From Candidatus Saccharimonadia bacterium (GTDB taxonomy: Bacteria > Patescibacteriota > Saccharimonadia > Saccharimonadales > Saccharimonadaceae), in contig JALRDA010000126.1 in the NCBI GenBank assembly GCA_023257145.1, positions 1-14,991 of the forward strand: a stretch of DNA of 14,991 nucleotides. The letters are read 5' to 3'. Shown here piece after piece: positions 1 to 6,814 of this stretch; position 1 is the stretch's first letter; each line of letters starts with the position of its first letter. The notes beneath the pieces are model-generated. The model was given only the letters and a program-made list of their open reading frames with translations. It had not been told where the DNA came from and did not search any database. The position numbers were made by a program, and so were the translations under genes.

Positions 1-435
1 ATAATACTCGTTTTCGTGAATTGACTTGTAAAAGATGTTTGCTTTATGTGCATGATCAGTTGTAGGAATCGGCCCCTTGTATAACGTCACCTCGTGAGAT
101 TGCCCGGGGCCCAGGCGGCGATCTACTTCAAATGTTTTTTCAAGTATGGCGCATTTATCGATCTCGATATCGACACCCGAAGTATTTGTCACCCATATAG
201 TCACCGTAATATTAGCCCCGTCAATATGCGTCTGACAGTGGCGCAGATCAAATGTTGGCACTTGTTTTGTTTGCTGCGGAGCGTGCACGGTCGAGGGCGA
301 CGGGGTCGTTGGTGTTGCGATGGATGTATCGAATTGATCGCGGGCCGATACAGATCGTTCCGGTTGTTGCACCGTAGGATCCTCGAATACTGGCTTGCCT
401 TGCATCATTTTTCGTAGACCGTCTAAAAATCCCAT
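1..435 (-). CDS. Hypothetical protein with N-terminal amphipathic segment and C-terminal beta-rich domain (3' end cut by window edge)
   Basis: The frame is open from an ATG at 435 to base 1 with no stop, so 145 residues are visible and the C-terminus lies outside the window. A strong Shine-Dalgarno (AAGGAGG, minus strand, about 440-446) sits 4-5 nt before the ATG and fixes the start. The protein begins MGFLDGLRKMMQGKP, a short amphipathic helix with no signal peptide. Residues 15-60 form a linker rich in Pro, Thr, Gln and Ser. From about residue 61 comes a folded-looking segment with alternating hydrophobics (ITVTIWVTNTSG, then DIEIDKCAILEK) and two Cys, which suggests an immunoglobulin-like or C2-like beta sandwich. 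I do not recognise the family and assign no function. It lies 81 bp downstream of glyS in the same direction and has its own weak promoter candidate, so it may be transcribed separately. Confidence 0.8.
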   Translation of the reverse strand, partial: MGFLDGLRKMMQGKPVFEDPTVQQPERSVSARDQFDTSIATPTTPSPSTVHAPQQTKQVPTFDLRHCQTHIDGANITVTIWVTNTSGVDIEIDKCAILEKTFEVDRRLGPGQSHEVTLYKGPIPTTDHAHKANIFYKSIHENEYY

Positions 436-465
436 ACGCCCTCCTTCTTGCTATTGCTAACACCT

Positions 466-494
466 ATTATGGCGCGTCCAAGCAAAAACGTCCA
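466..494 (-). promoter_or_regulatory. Candidate promoter of the left-edge hypothetical gene
   Basis: On the minus strand TGGACG (489-494) and CATAAT (466-471) are 17 bp apart, with 4/6 and 5/6 matches to the sigma70 consensus. The site lies in the gap between the glyS stop and the Shine-Dalgarno of the next gene. Read-through from glyS is the alternative. Confidence 0.35.
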
Positions 495-516
495 CATTAC
501 CTGGGGAGAGTAAAAT

Positions 517-1881
517 CTATCCGATAAGTTCTTCAATCGAAATGCGCTTCTGTTCCGTCGTATCGCGGTCGCGCACTGAGACAAGACCGTCATTTTCAAT
601 CGTGTCAAAGTCAATGACGACACAATACGGCGTACCGATCTCGTCTTGGCGACGATAGCGCTTGCCAATGTTGCCATTATCATCCCACATGACATTGCCA
701 TGCTTTTTCTTTAACAATTCATAAACTTCACGAGCTTTTGCAACAAGTTCTGGCTTATTCTTCAGTAGTGGCGAGACACAATATTTCACCGGCGCAAGGT
801 GCGCTGGAAACTTCATGACAATGCGCTTGTCGCCGTTCACTTCGTCCTCTGTATACGCGGATGATAGTACTGCCATAAGCGCACGCTCAACACCGAATGA
901 TGGTTCGATGACATGCGGTATAAACTTTTCGTTCGTGCCCTTAACGCTATAGTCCATACTTTTACCTGCGACACGCTGAATATTACTTAGATCAAAGTCG
1001 GTACGGTATGCGATACCCATCAACTCTTCGCGGCCAATAGGAAAATCAAATTCAATATCAATGGTTCGCTTACTGTAATGCGCACGGTCATTTTCAGGAA
1101 CCTCTAGTTCGTGGACATTTTCTGCAGGCAACCCTAGTGCAGTCAAGAAATCGTGGGTGTCCTTTAGTAGCGCCTCGAAAGATTCGGCCCATTTTTCAGG
1201 ATGAACAAAATATTCAATTTCCATCTGTTCGAATTCGCGTGAACGGAACACAAAATCACGTGGGCTGATTTCATTACGAAACGCCTTGCCCTGCTGGGCG
1301 ATACCGAATGGAAGATCCGGATAAAACGCATCAACGACGTTACGAAAGTTCGTAAAGATACCCTGTGCCGTTTCAGGACGCAAATAAGAAATAGATTTAT
1401 CGTCTGCCACCGGGCCAACCGTCGTCGTAAACATCATATTGAACGTACGCACGTCAGACAATGCATTTCCGTTTGGACTTTTGACGTCGTTATCCTGAAT
1501 AAGTTTTGTCATCTCAGCCAATGTCAGACCGTCAACAGAATAGCCAGCATCTTTTAGCAAATGATCGGCGCGAAAACGCTGCTTGGTTTCCATATCTTCA
1601 ACCAACGGATCGGTAAACGTATCAACGTGACCGCTTGCCTGCCACACCTTTTGGTTCATTAAAATCGCAGCATCAACACCATACATATCATCGCGTGAAT
1701 CTACAAACATTTTCCACCATAGCTGCATAATATTGCGCTTAAGCGTCACGCCAAGTGGACCATAATCCCAAGTCCCCGAAAGGCCGCCGTAAACATCACT
1801 ACCTTGGTAAATAAATCCACGCCGCTTTGCCAGGCTTACAATTGCTTCCATTCGTTCGTTTTTGATCTGCTGATTTGCCAT
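517..1881 (-). CDS. glyS: Glycyl-tRNA synthetase, single-chain class II (alpha2) type
   Basis: Charges tRNA-Gly with glycine using ATP, in the cytoplasm. At 454 aa it is the homodimeric COG0423 type, not the split alpha/beta enzyme of E. coli. Class II motifs appear in order: motif 1 around residues 40-51 (YGPLGVTLKRNI), the active-site stretch LRPETAQGIFTNFRNVV at 167-183, motif 2 at 201-219 (FRNEISPRDFVFRSREFEQ) and motif 3 at 326-339 (EPSFGVERALMAVL). The anticodon-binding domain follows from about residue 360 (FPAHLAPVKYCVSPLL). Length and motif order are normal, with no sign of damage. The ATG at 1881 is preceded by an extended -10 box only 9 bp upstream and by no Shine-Dalgarno, so the mRNA is probably leaderless. 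The stop is TAG. The divergent neighbour starts at 1995, leaving a 113-bp intergenic region. Confidence 0.96.
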   Translation of the reverse strand: MANQQIKNERMEAIVSLAKRRGFIYQGSDVYGGLSGTWDYGPLGVTLKRNIMQLWWKMFVDSRDDMYGVDAAILMNQKVWQASGHVDTFTDPLVEDMETKQRFRADHLLKDAGYSVDGLTLAEMTKLIQDNDVKSPNGNALSDVRTFNMMFTTTVGPVADDKSISYLRPETAQGIFTNFRNVVDAFYPDLPFGIAQQGKAFRNEISPRDFVFRSREFEQMEIEYFVHPEKWAESFEALLKDTHDFLTALGLPAENVHELEVPENDRAHYSKRTIDIEFDFPIGREELMGIAYRTDFDLSNIQRVAGKSMDYSVKGTNEKFIPHVIEPSFGVERALMAVLSSAYTEDEVNGDKRIVMKFPAHLAPVKYCVSPLLKNKPELVAKAREVYELLKKKHGNVMWDDNGNIGKRYRRQDEIGTPYCVVIDFDTIENDGLVSVRDRDTTEQKRISIEELIG

Positions 1882-1890
1882 AATGCTCTC

Positions 1891-1899
1891 ATTATAACA
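1891..1899 (-). promoter_or_regulatory. Extended -10 promoter of glyS
   Basis: The minus strand reads TGTTATAAT, a perfect TGn plus TATAAT. There is no good -35, as expected for extended -10 promoters. Nine bases separate it from the ATG, so transcription should start 2-4 nt before or at the start codon, giving a leaderless or nearly leaderless message. Confidence 0.7.
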
Positions 1900-1916
1900 G
1901 ATATAGCGACGGACTA

Positions 1917-1945
1917 TTGTAAAATCATCTCTTTCAGTGTATAAC
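1917..1945 (+). promoter_or_regulatory. Promoter of the 148-aa hypothetical gene
   Basis: TTGTAA (1917-1922) and TATAAC (1940-1945) are separated by 17 bp. The predicted start near 1952 leaves a leader of about 43 nt that contains the Shine-Dalgarno at 1981-1986. Confidence 0.6.
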
Positions 1946-1994
1946 TTGCTATACGTTCACTATTCACACCATACAGTAAGAAAGGAACGGTTCA

Positions 1995-2441
1995 TTGATT
2001 GAATCAGAACCAGCCCCCGACGACCCTTTTGACGAGGTTCGTAAGGAGCTGAACATTCTCTACAGGACAACATTTTTGCGTACGAACATCATCAAAAAAG
2101 TTGATGCCGTCGCAAAAGAACACGGAAGGAATTTGGGTCATAATGCCGAATTCTGGTACCGGCTGGCCGTAGGGGTTGCACTTGCGAGCCCCTACGCGTA
2201 TGGCAACTCACCGAATCGCTATCTTGACCTCGCCGTCAAAATTACGCCAGATAGCCCTGACGGAATTCGCGCTTACCTAAAATACTGCAAACGGCTTCTC
2301 GTGGAAATCGATCGTCGCCGCAAAGCCAGTAGTGCGTCAATCTCGCCAGAGCTTCAGACCAAATACTGGGTTGCCCGGCGACGCATAGTGCGAGAAATCA
2401 CTCAGGTGCGCGCGCAACTACACCAGCTCAGCACCGTCTGA
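1995..2441 (+). CDS. Hypothetical protein, helical, 148 aa
   Basis: Unrecognised soluble protein with no signal peptide or membrane segment. Translation most likely starts at a TTG at 1995: AAAGGA at 1981-1986 lies 8 nt upstream and a promoter with 17-bp spacing lies before that. The N-terminus is acidic (EPAPDDPFDE). The rest looks mostly alpha-helical and becomes very basic toward the C-terminus (KRLLVEIDRRRK, then ARRRIVREITQVRAQ), which could suit nucleic-acid contact, though no named DNA-binding fold is visible. The only aromatic cluster is central (FWYRLAVGVALASPYAYG). It is one of only three plus-strand genes, stands alone between glyS and recO, and ends in its own intrinsic terminator. 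Promoter, start signal and terminator together make it a real gene; its function is unknown. Confidence 0.8.
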   Translation: MIESEPAPDDPFDEVRKELNILYRTTFLRTNIIKKVDAVAKEHGRNLGHNAEFWYRLAVGVALASPYAYGNSPNRYLDLAVKITPDSPDGIRAYLKYCKRLLVEIDRRRKASSASISPELQTKYWVARRRIVREITQVRAQLHQLSTV

Positions 2442-2470
2442 TTGTTCACGTAACTGTTCATCAATGAATT

Positions 2471-2508
2471 CCCCGCTAGACTATTGGTTTGGCGGGGTTT
2501 TCTCTTTT
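2471..2508 (+). terminator. Intrinsic terminator after the 148-aa gene
   Basis: An 11-bp stem including two G-U pairs (CCCCGCTAGAC at 2471-2481 with GTTTGGCGGGG at 2487-2497), a 5-nt loop TATTG and a TTTTCTCTTTT tract at 2498-2508. The reverse direction has no T tract, so it serves the plus strand. It abuts the recO stop codon of the converging operon. Confidence 0.88.
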
Positions 2509-3181
2509 AAATAGCCGCGTGCTGCCGTGCAACAACCCAACAATCAGGCAGCGTCGACTCGATACCTCCTACTTGTGCGAGCACTTGGATGGATTTTGCA
2601 TTAATCAGGCGTAATAGTTTAATATGATCCGCTGTCAGAGTGCCTGTTCGTGATTCACGAAGCCCCATCTCACTTTCATCGTACGCATATTTTAGATCTG
2701 ATCGTAGCGGATTTCCAGAGGTATCATGCGTCAGGCTAAGTTCGTGGCCCAACATCGCCGCATAGTGCAGATAAAACCATGTTTGCACCAGTTGACGAGA
2801 AACCGTTAGCGCATCCAGCCCCATCAAGACCTCGCTCATAATGTCGTACCATTCGGGCTCATCGACTGCTTCGCTTGCTTTACTGACGTGCTTGATGACT
2901 TCGTAGGCAAACTGCATCGTATCGTAGTCTTCTAAAATATGTCGATAAAACTGCACTAACCGCGCCGATGTCAAAATGCCTAAATCACTTTTGCCTTGAG
3001 TAATGACCACATCACAAATTGCAAACAATTCGATCCCGCCTGTAAGCCGGCTTTTTTCCTTTCGAACACCACGCGCCATAACGCTTCGTTTACCTTCGGG
3101 TGTTAAAACTTGTAAAATTCGATCCGCCTCGCCGTAATTTGTGCGACGGAGCACAATAGCTCGCGTTCGCAGCGCACTCAC
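2507..3181 (-). CDS. recO: DNA repair protein RecO
   Basis: RecO works with RecR and RecF to load RecA onto SSB-coated single-stranded DNA in gap repair and to anneal complementary strands. The N-terminal OB fold is clear: RAIVLRRTNYGEADRILQVL, then GKRSVMARGVRKEKSRLTGG and the strand FAICDVVITQG. A helical C-terminal domain follows. The 224 aa are slightly short for the family (about 240-250). The four-Cys zinc motif of some RecO proteins is absent, as it is in E. coli RecO. The start is a GTG at 3181 overlapping the TGA of the upstream response regulator (GTGA), with AAGGTG as a ribosome site 5 nt before it. It is therefore the last gene of a kinase-regulator-recO unit, an uncommon partnership. 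Confidence 0.9.
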   Translation of the reverse strand: MSALRTRAIVLRRTNYGEADRILQVLTPEGKRSVMARGVRKEKSRLTGGIELFAICDVVITQGKSDLGILTSARLVQFYRHILEDYDTMQFAYEVIKHVSKASEAVDEPEWYDIMSEVLMGLDALTVSRQLVQTWFYLHYAAMLGHELSLTHDTSGNPLRSDLKYAYDESEMGLRESRTGTLTADHIKLLRLINAKSIQVLAQVGGIESTLPDCWVVARQHAAI

Positions 3182-3552
3182 AGTAGCACCTTTTTCACCG
3201 CCGAGACAACATCATCTGGATGCATTATCGCTTTGTCGAGCACCTGTCGCACACCATACGCGGCGATATCTTCATCGGCAATTTGATCGGCACTATTCGT
3301 ACATAGAATGACCGGAATATCAGATAAATCCGTATGCGACTGCAGTTCATGTAACAGCGTAAATGCGTTCGGCCCCGCGAGGAGTAAGTCCAGTACAATC
3401 GCATCGGGCTTTCGCGTATCTACGGCATCCATCGCCGCAAGTGCATGTGGCGCAAACTCAACAGCATATCCAGCCGTTTGCAGCATTCGACCATGTTGCT
3501 CGGCTAGCCAATCATCATCCTCGACAATCAGAACATTGCGCTGTTTCGTCAT
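3178..3552 (-). CDS. Receiver-only response regulator
   Basis: A 124-aa stand-alone receiver (CheY-like) domain with no output domain. Conserved positions are present: acidic pocket E11/D12/D13 (VLIVEDDDW), phospho-acceptor D55 (AIVLDLLLAG), switch Thr 85 (VILCTNSAD) and Lys 107 (VLDKAIMHP). The ATG at 3552 overlaps the TGA of the upstream histidine kinase (ATGA) and its own TGA overlaps the recO GTG, so the three genes should be translated in a coupled manner. The kinase is its obvious phospho-donor. Lacking a DNA-binding domain, it must act through protein contact, possibly on another regulator elsewhere in the genome or, speculatively, on its operon partner RecO. Confidence 0.92.
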   Translation of the reverse strand: MTKQRNVLIVEDDDWLAEQHGRMLQTAGYAVEFAPHALAAMDAVDTRKPDAIVLDLLLAGPNAFTLLHELQSHTDLSDIPVILCTNSADQIADEDIAAYGVRQVLDKAIMHPDDVVSAVKKVLL

Positions 3553-4289
3553 AGTAAACTCAGCTGCGTCGACGCATCAATATCAACATAGAATGTCGCA
3601 CCATCACGGTGTCGCGTTGCGCCAATCTCACCGTGCATCGCACTGGCAAATTGACTCGCCACATACAGGCCCAGGCCGCTACTTTGCGGGCGACTATGCA
3701 GCACCTGCGTGTCTTTACCTAGGTTCTCTTGCAAACGTCGCCATGTGTCATTTGGGACTGCAGGCCCGAAATCTCGCACCCCTAGTCTAATACGCTTGCC
3801 GTGATCGTGAACACGTGCACGTAGTTCTACCGGTGCGGAGGAATCTGTATAGTGCAAGGCATTATCACCAAAGTTCAGCATAATACGCCGAAGAAGGTCG
3901 CGGTTCGCCACAACCAACAACGAGCGGCGGTGTGATGCAACTTGGATTTCACGGCCTCGCGCGGCATACAGTGGGTATAGTTCATGGGCGACTTCTTCAC
4001 ATAACTGTTGAGGGTTAATCGGTTGCAAATCAAACATACTATCCTCAAGTCGAGATGAACGAGACAGATCTGTCGTCAAGCGTAAAGCGCGTTCGCTCGT
4101 AAGGACAATTTGTCGCAACATTCGCTCGCGCTCAACATTGCTGACCGTGCCAGATTCTAGCCCCAATGCGAGTTGTCGGACAAGCGCTAATGGCGATTTT
4201 AATTCATGGGCAGCGGTCACCAAAAAAGGCAGCTCGCCAAAAAGCGCGCCACCTTTTATGCTATCGTCGTACCCCTTGCTCCCCTTCAT
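3549..4289 (-). CDS. Soluble, sensorless sensor histidine kinase
   Basis: A two-component kinase of 246 aa that contains only the dimerisation/phosphotransfer and ATPase parts. H-box: AAHELKSPLALVRQ with the phospho-acceptor at His28. N-box: MLNFGDNALHYT (Asn139/Asn143). G1 box: RDFGPAVP at 172-179, where the usual second Gly of DxGxG is Ala. G2 box: SSGLGLYVASQFA at 203-215. There is no transmembrane segment, PAS, GAF or HAMP domain, and only about 20 residues precede the H-box, so it is cytoplasmic and its input is not encoded in the protein. The ATG at 4289 has AAGGA about 5 nt upstream. The stop overlaps the start of the receiver gene. The G1 substitution may weaken ATP turnover but the rest looks functional. 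Confidence 0.9.
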   Translation of the reverse strand: MKGSKGYDDSIKGGALFGELPFLVTAAHELKSPLALVRQLALGLESGTVSNVERERMLRQIVLTSERALRLTTDLSRSSRLEDSMFDLQPINPQQLCEEVAHELYPLYAARGREIQVASHRRSLLVVANRDLLRRIMLNFGDNALHYTDSSAPVELRARVHDHGKRIRLGVRDFGPAVPNDTWRRLQENLGKDTQVLHSRPQSSGLGLYVASQFASAMHGEIGATRHRDGATFYVDIDASTQLSLL

Positions 4290-4331
4290 ACTATCCTTAG
4301 TTTAGCATGAATAAATAGGATGTTCGACTCT

Positions 4332-4994
4332 CTACTGATTGAAATTAATCGTCTTTACGATATTTTCAAAATCAGGCTTGAATGTATCGGCGTCAGTACG
4401 TATCGTCACTGTTTTATCACGAATCTTAAGAATCACAGCTGACCCACGAATATCCTTACTGAAGTTGCCATCAAAACGAATACCGTTATTGCCGTTGGCG
4501 CTAAATCCGCTACTGCGTAGATCTCCCTTTTTGACTCGTGCATCATATGCCTTCAATACCTGATCGTAGTCAGTCTGTTCAATGTTTACGCGCAAACTAA
4601 ATTGTTGCTTGTCGCTAACCGGTGGAACAGTAACGGGATTTAAGTATGCGAGATACGCCCCGCCTTCAGTGACATCTTTAGCCACATAAACACTCCACGT
4701 CTTTGGATAATCGAATACTAATCGTCCGTAATCATCTGGTCCAACAAACTGACGATTTGGCTCTTTTTCGCGTTCAGCATATTTTTCGGCTTCAGTTTCG
4801 GCCTGCTCTTTACGAGCCTTAGCAACAGCAAGCTCAACTTTGCCATCGACGTTCGTCTTTTGCTCGCTATAGTTCGCATACGCCCAGATCGCGGCCGACC
4901 CTGCCGCTAGAAACAATAGTCCCAAAACAACGATCGCAATTAATGACCCGCTAATCGCGCCTTCTTCATTTTTATGATTAAGAGTTTTCTGCAT
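4332..4994 (-). CDS. Membrane-anchored PsbP-like protein
   Basis: 220 aa. A charged N-terminus (about 12 residues) is followed by one hydrophobic segment at about 14-40 (SGSLIAIVVLGLLFLAAGSA). A charged Lys/Glu/Ala coiled-coil stretch covers about 45-80 (KARKEQAETEAEKYAEREKE). From about residue 85 comes a globular domain beginning YGRLVFDYPKTWSVYV and ending KPDFENIVKTINF. That opening and ending resemble bacterial PsbP/DUF1795-like domains, in which a hydrophobic strand leads into a Tyr-Pro-x-x-Trp turn and a closing helix; this assignment is by eye only. There is no lipobox, so it is a type II-like anchored protein with the domain outside the membrane. A leaderless promoter lies just upstream, inside the 3' end of the methyltransferase gene. 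The histidine kinase starts 42 bp after its stop. Confidence 0.75.
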   Translation of the reverse strand: MQKTLNHKNEEGAISGSLIAIVVLGLLFLAAGSAAIWAYANYSEQKTNVDGKVELAVAKARKEQAETEAEKYAEREKEPNRQFVGPDDYGRLVFDYPKTWSVYVAKDVTEGGAYLAYLNPVTVPPVSDKQQFSLRVNIEQTDYDQVLKAYDARVKKGDLRSSGFSANGNNGIRFDGNFSKDIRGSAVILKIRDKTVTIRTDADTFKPDFENIVKTINFNQ

Positions 4995-5001
4995 GTGTCG
5001 T

Positions 5002-5030
5002 ATTATACTTACGCTTTACTTCCCTGTAAA
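5002..5030 (-). promoter_or_regulatory. Promoter of the PsbP-like gene (leaderless)
   Basis: On the minus strand TTTACA (5025-5030) and TATAAT (5002-5007) have exactly 17 bp between them, the best promoter match in this operon. Seven bases separate the -10 from the ATG at 4994, so the transcript should begin at or one base before the start codon. It overlaps the end of the methyltransferase gene. Confidence 0.75.
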
Positions 5031-5524
5031 GGTGAAAACTCGTAGAGAAAATATGCGCCGACAACTTTGACGGGTGTTTGACCTGGTATCTGAAAGCCAT
5101 AACTAATAAGGGATAACATCTTTTCAAGCCGTATGGATTCATCTTGAACTTTTTTCGCCATTTTCCGAATATCACGCGATTCTCCAAATACGTATACGAC
5201 AGTCGTTTCTGCCGGCAGCTGCACAAACCAAAAATCAGCCAGATAGACCACGACATTCGACTGATGACGCGATAGTATGCGAGTTATCAAAACGAGTATC
5301 GGGTTCAATTCGTAGCCAATTGCTTTTGCGCCATATTCCGCCGCCGTCCGCAGCACTATGCCGTCGCCCGACCCAATATCAACAAGAACATCACTGTCGT
5401 CCAGATGATATAGCTCTTTAAAAGCAACTTCTAACTGTCGCTTGCGACTAGGTACATAGGGCGCACCACGAAAAACGACAAACCCGAACATGACCACGAC
5501 GAGCGCCAGCAGCCAAACCCACAT
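5009..5524 (-). CDS. Membrane-anchored SAM-dependent methyltransferase, FAM173 / ATPSC-KMT-like
   Basis: 171 aa. Residues 2-18 are a hydrophobic anchor, followed by the signature GAPYVPS at 20-26. The Rossmann fold has motif I at 49-55 (DIGSGDG) and the SAM-ribose acidic residue E72 in AIGYELNPILV. The combination of an N-terminal anchor, a PYVPS element, DIGSGDG and GYELNP is typical of the FAM173 family, whose mitochondrial members methylate lysine in ATP synthase subunit c and the ADP/ATP carrier. The substrate here is unknown; an inner-membrane protein lysine is the natural inference. The start overlaps the xseB stop (TAATG), with GAGG about 7 nt upstream, so it is translationally coupled to xseB although functionally unrelated. 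Confidence 0.82.
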   Translation of the reverse strand: MWVWLLALVVVMFGFVVFRGAPYVPSRKRQLEVAFKELYHLDDSDVLVDIGSGDGIVLRTAAEYGAKAIGYELNPILVLITRILSRHQSNVVVYLADFWFVQLPAETTVVYVFGESRDIRKMAKKVQDESIRLEKMLSLISYGFQIPGQTPVKVVGAYFLYEFSPLQGSKA

Positions 5525-5733
5525 TATTCTGCCTCGTTAAACTTTTTCTTAACGACTGATATATTATTCTTCATCGTAACCAGATCAGCTTCGATTTCAG
5601 CCGCAAGCTTTTCAGCCGCTGCGAACTTATCAAGCGCCGCTTCTAGTTCAAAATCTTCGCTATCAAACCACGCGACTAGTTCATTAAGTTTGATTGTCTT
5701 TTCCGAAATACTTGAATTACTTTTTGCTGACAT
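5524..5733 (-). CDS. xseB: Exodeoxyribonuclease VII small subunit
   Basis: 69 aa, normal for XseB. It forms a helical hairpin that decorates the XseA catalytic subunit; several copies bind each XseA. The family pattern is visible: an initial helix with KLNELVAWFDS, then the hallmark FELEAALDKFAAAEKLA (usual form LE.al..fe.G..L), and a closing coiled coil LVTMKNNISVVKK. Its ATG at 5733 lies 17 bp inside the end of xseA and has a strong GGAGG site 6 nt upstream. This overlap is the usual arrangement and supports stoichiometric expression with xseA. Confidence 0.92.
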   Translation of the reverse strand: MSAKSNSSISEKTIKLNELVAWFDSEDFELEAALDKFAAAEKLAAEIEADLVTMKNNISVVKKKFNEAE

Positions 5734-6814
5734 GCTGGACCTCCGCTGTTATTACTATATCGCTTTTTTCAATCTCAATTGTTTCACCTGGAACTATTTT
5801 GCCACGCACAAGCGCATACCCACGCGCCAATACTTTGTGTGGATCCAATTCTGCCAAGACGCGCCGCAGACCAAGTACTTGCTCATGTGCCTTGTCGTGA
5901 CGTCGCTCGATCCGCTCGATAACATCGCGGATCTGCGTACGGACCACCCCTATGCGACCGTCAATCGCCTGCTCGGTACGCGGAAGTAGCGACTGCACTT
6001 GGCGCCGCACCGCACGAATGACTTCATGACGATCTGGTACCAAGATTTGTGCAGCATTACTTGGTGTTGCCGCACGGACATCCGCCACCATATCAGCGAG
6101 ACTCACGTCGACTTCATGCCCCACTCCAACTAGCGTCGGTATGCGACTGGCCGCAATCTCCCGGACTAACAATTCATCATTAAAAGCCGATAAATCATCG
6201 GCACTGCCCCCTCCACGAATAACAACAATCACTTCAGGCAGCACCTCTTGAGAATTAAAATATCTCAGCGCCTGAATCATTTGATCCGGCGCGCTCGCAC
6301 CTTGCACTTGCACCGATGCAACATCAACCTGTAGTCCACCCCATCGATCCTCTAAAATCTTAATAAAGTCAGCATACCCAGCCGCCTGCACGCTACTGAT
6401 GATTGCGACGTGTTGCGGCAGCCCTGGCAATGGACGCTTGCGATCCTCTGCAAACAAACCTTCTTTTTCTAGCTTTGCCTGTAGTAGTTCGAAACTCTTC
6501 TTCAAACTTCCCTCGCCGCTCGGCCGCACTGCGCGAACAGTCAGACTAAATTTACCCCACTGTGTCAATTTTGGCGTCGCCGTGACGACTACCTTCATAC
6601 CATCTTCAATAGGAACGCGCAGCTGCCAAACAGTCATAAAACAATTAATACTTCCGCCAGCATCCTTTATGTCAAAGAACACATACTTGCCTTGATTTAT
6701 CTTAAAGCTTGCGACCTCGCCCTCGACTTCAATACTCGGATAGGCGTATTCGAGCGTTTGATTTGTTAGCGCGATAAAGTCGCTAACGGTTAATTGGGGG
6801 ACGTTTTTTTCCAT
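5717..6814 (-). CDS. xseA: Exodeoxyribonuclease VII large (catalytic) subunit
   Basis: Degrades single-stranded DNA from both ends, metal-independently, in repair and recombination. The N-terminal OB fold (residues 1-100) starts QLTVSDFIALTNQTLE and continues IEVEGEVASFKINQGKYVFF. The catalytic domain carries IISSVQAAGYADFIKIL (138-154, D149), VVIRGGGSADDLSAFND (197-213) and GVGHEVDVSLADMVADVRA (230-248, H233 and D236), followed by ATPSNAA. The family's usual TGAA before the catalytic Asp reads QAAG here. At 365 aa it is much shorter than the E. coli protein (456 aa); the shortening is in the C-terminal coiled coil, as in many small genomes. The ATG at 6814 lies inside the end of the upstream membrane gene (32-bp overlap), with no clear Shine-Dalgarno, so translation is probably coupled. 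Confidence 0.93.
   Translation of the reverse strand: MEKNVPQLTVSDFIALTNQTLEYAYPSIEVEGEVASFKINQGKYVFFDIKDAGGSINCFMTVWQLRVPIEDGMKVVVTATPKLTQWGKFSLTVRAVRPSGEGSLKKSFELLQAKLEKEGLFAEDRKRPLPGLPQHVAIISSVQAAGYADFIKILEDRWGGLQVDVASVQVQGASAPDQMIQALRYFNSQEVLPEVIVVIRGGGSADDLSAFNDELLVREIAASRIPTLVGVGHEVDVSLADMVADVRAATPSNAAQILVPDRHEVIRAVRRQVQSLLPRTEQAIDGRIGVVRTQIRDVIERIERRHDKAHEQVLGLRRVLAELDPHKVLARGYALVRGKIVPGETIEIEKSDIVITAEVQHVSKK

Noticed and set aside
3308..3790. Plus-strand open frame of 160 codons over the kinase and receiver genes
   Set aside because: Shadow of well-defined two-component genes; Cys/Ser-rich with no start signal.
4299..4307. Extended -10 (TGCTAAACT) before the histidine kinase
   Set aside because: The resulting transcript would begin after the AAGGA ribosome site, so the two signals exclude each other; TAAACT is also a weak match.
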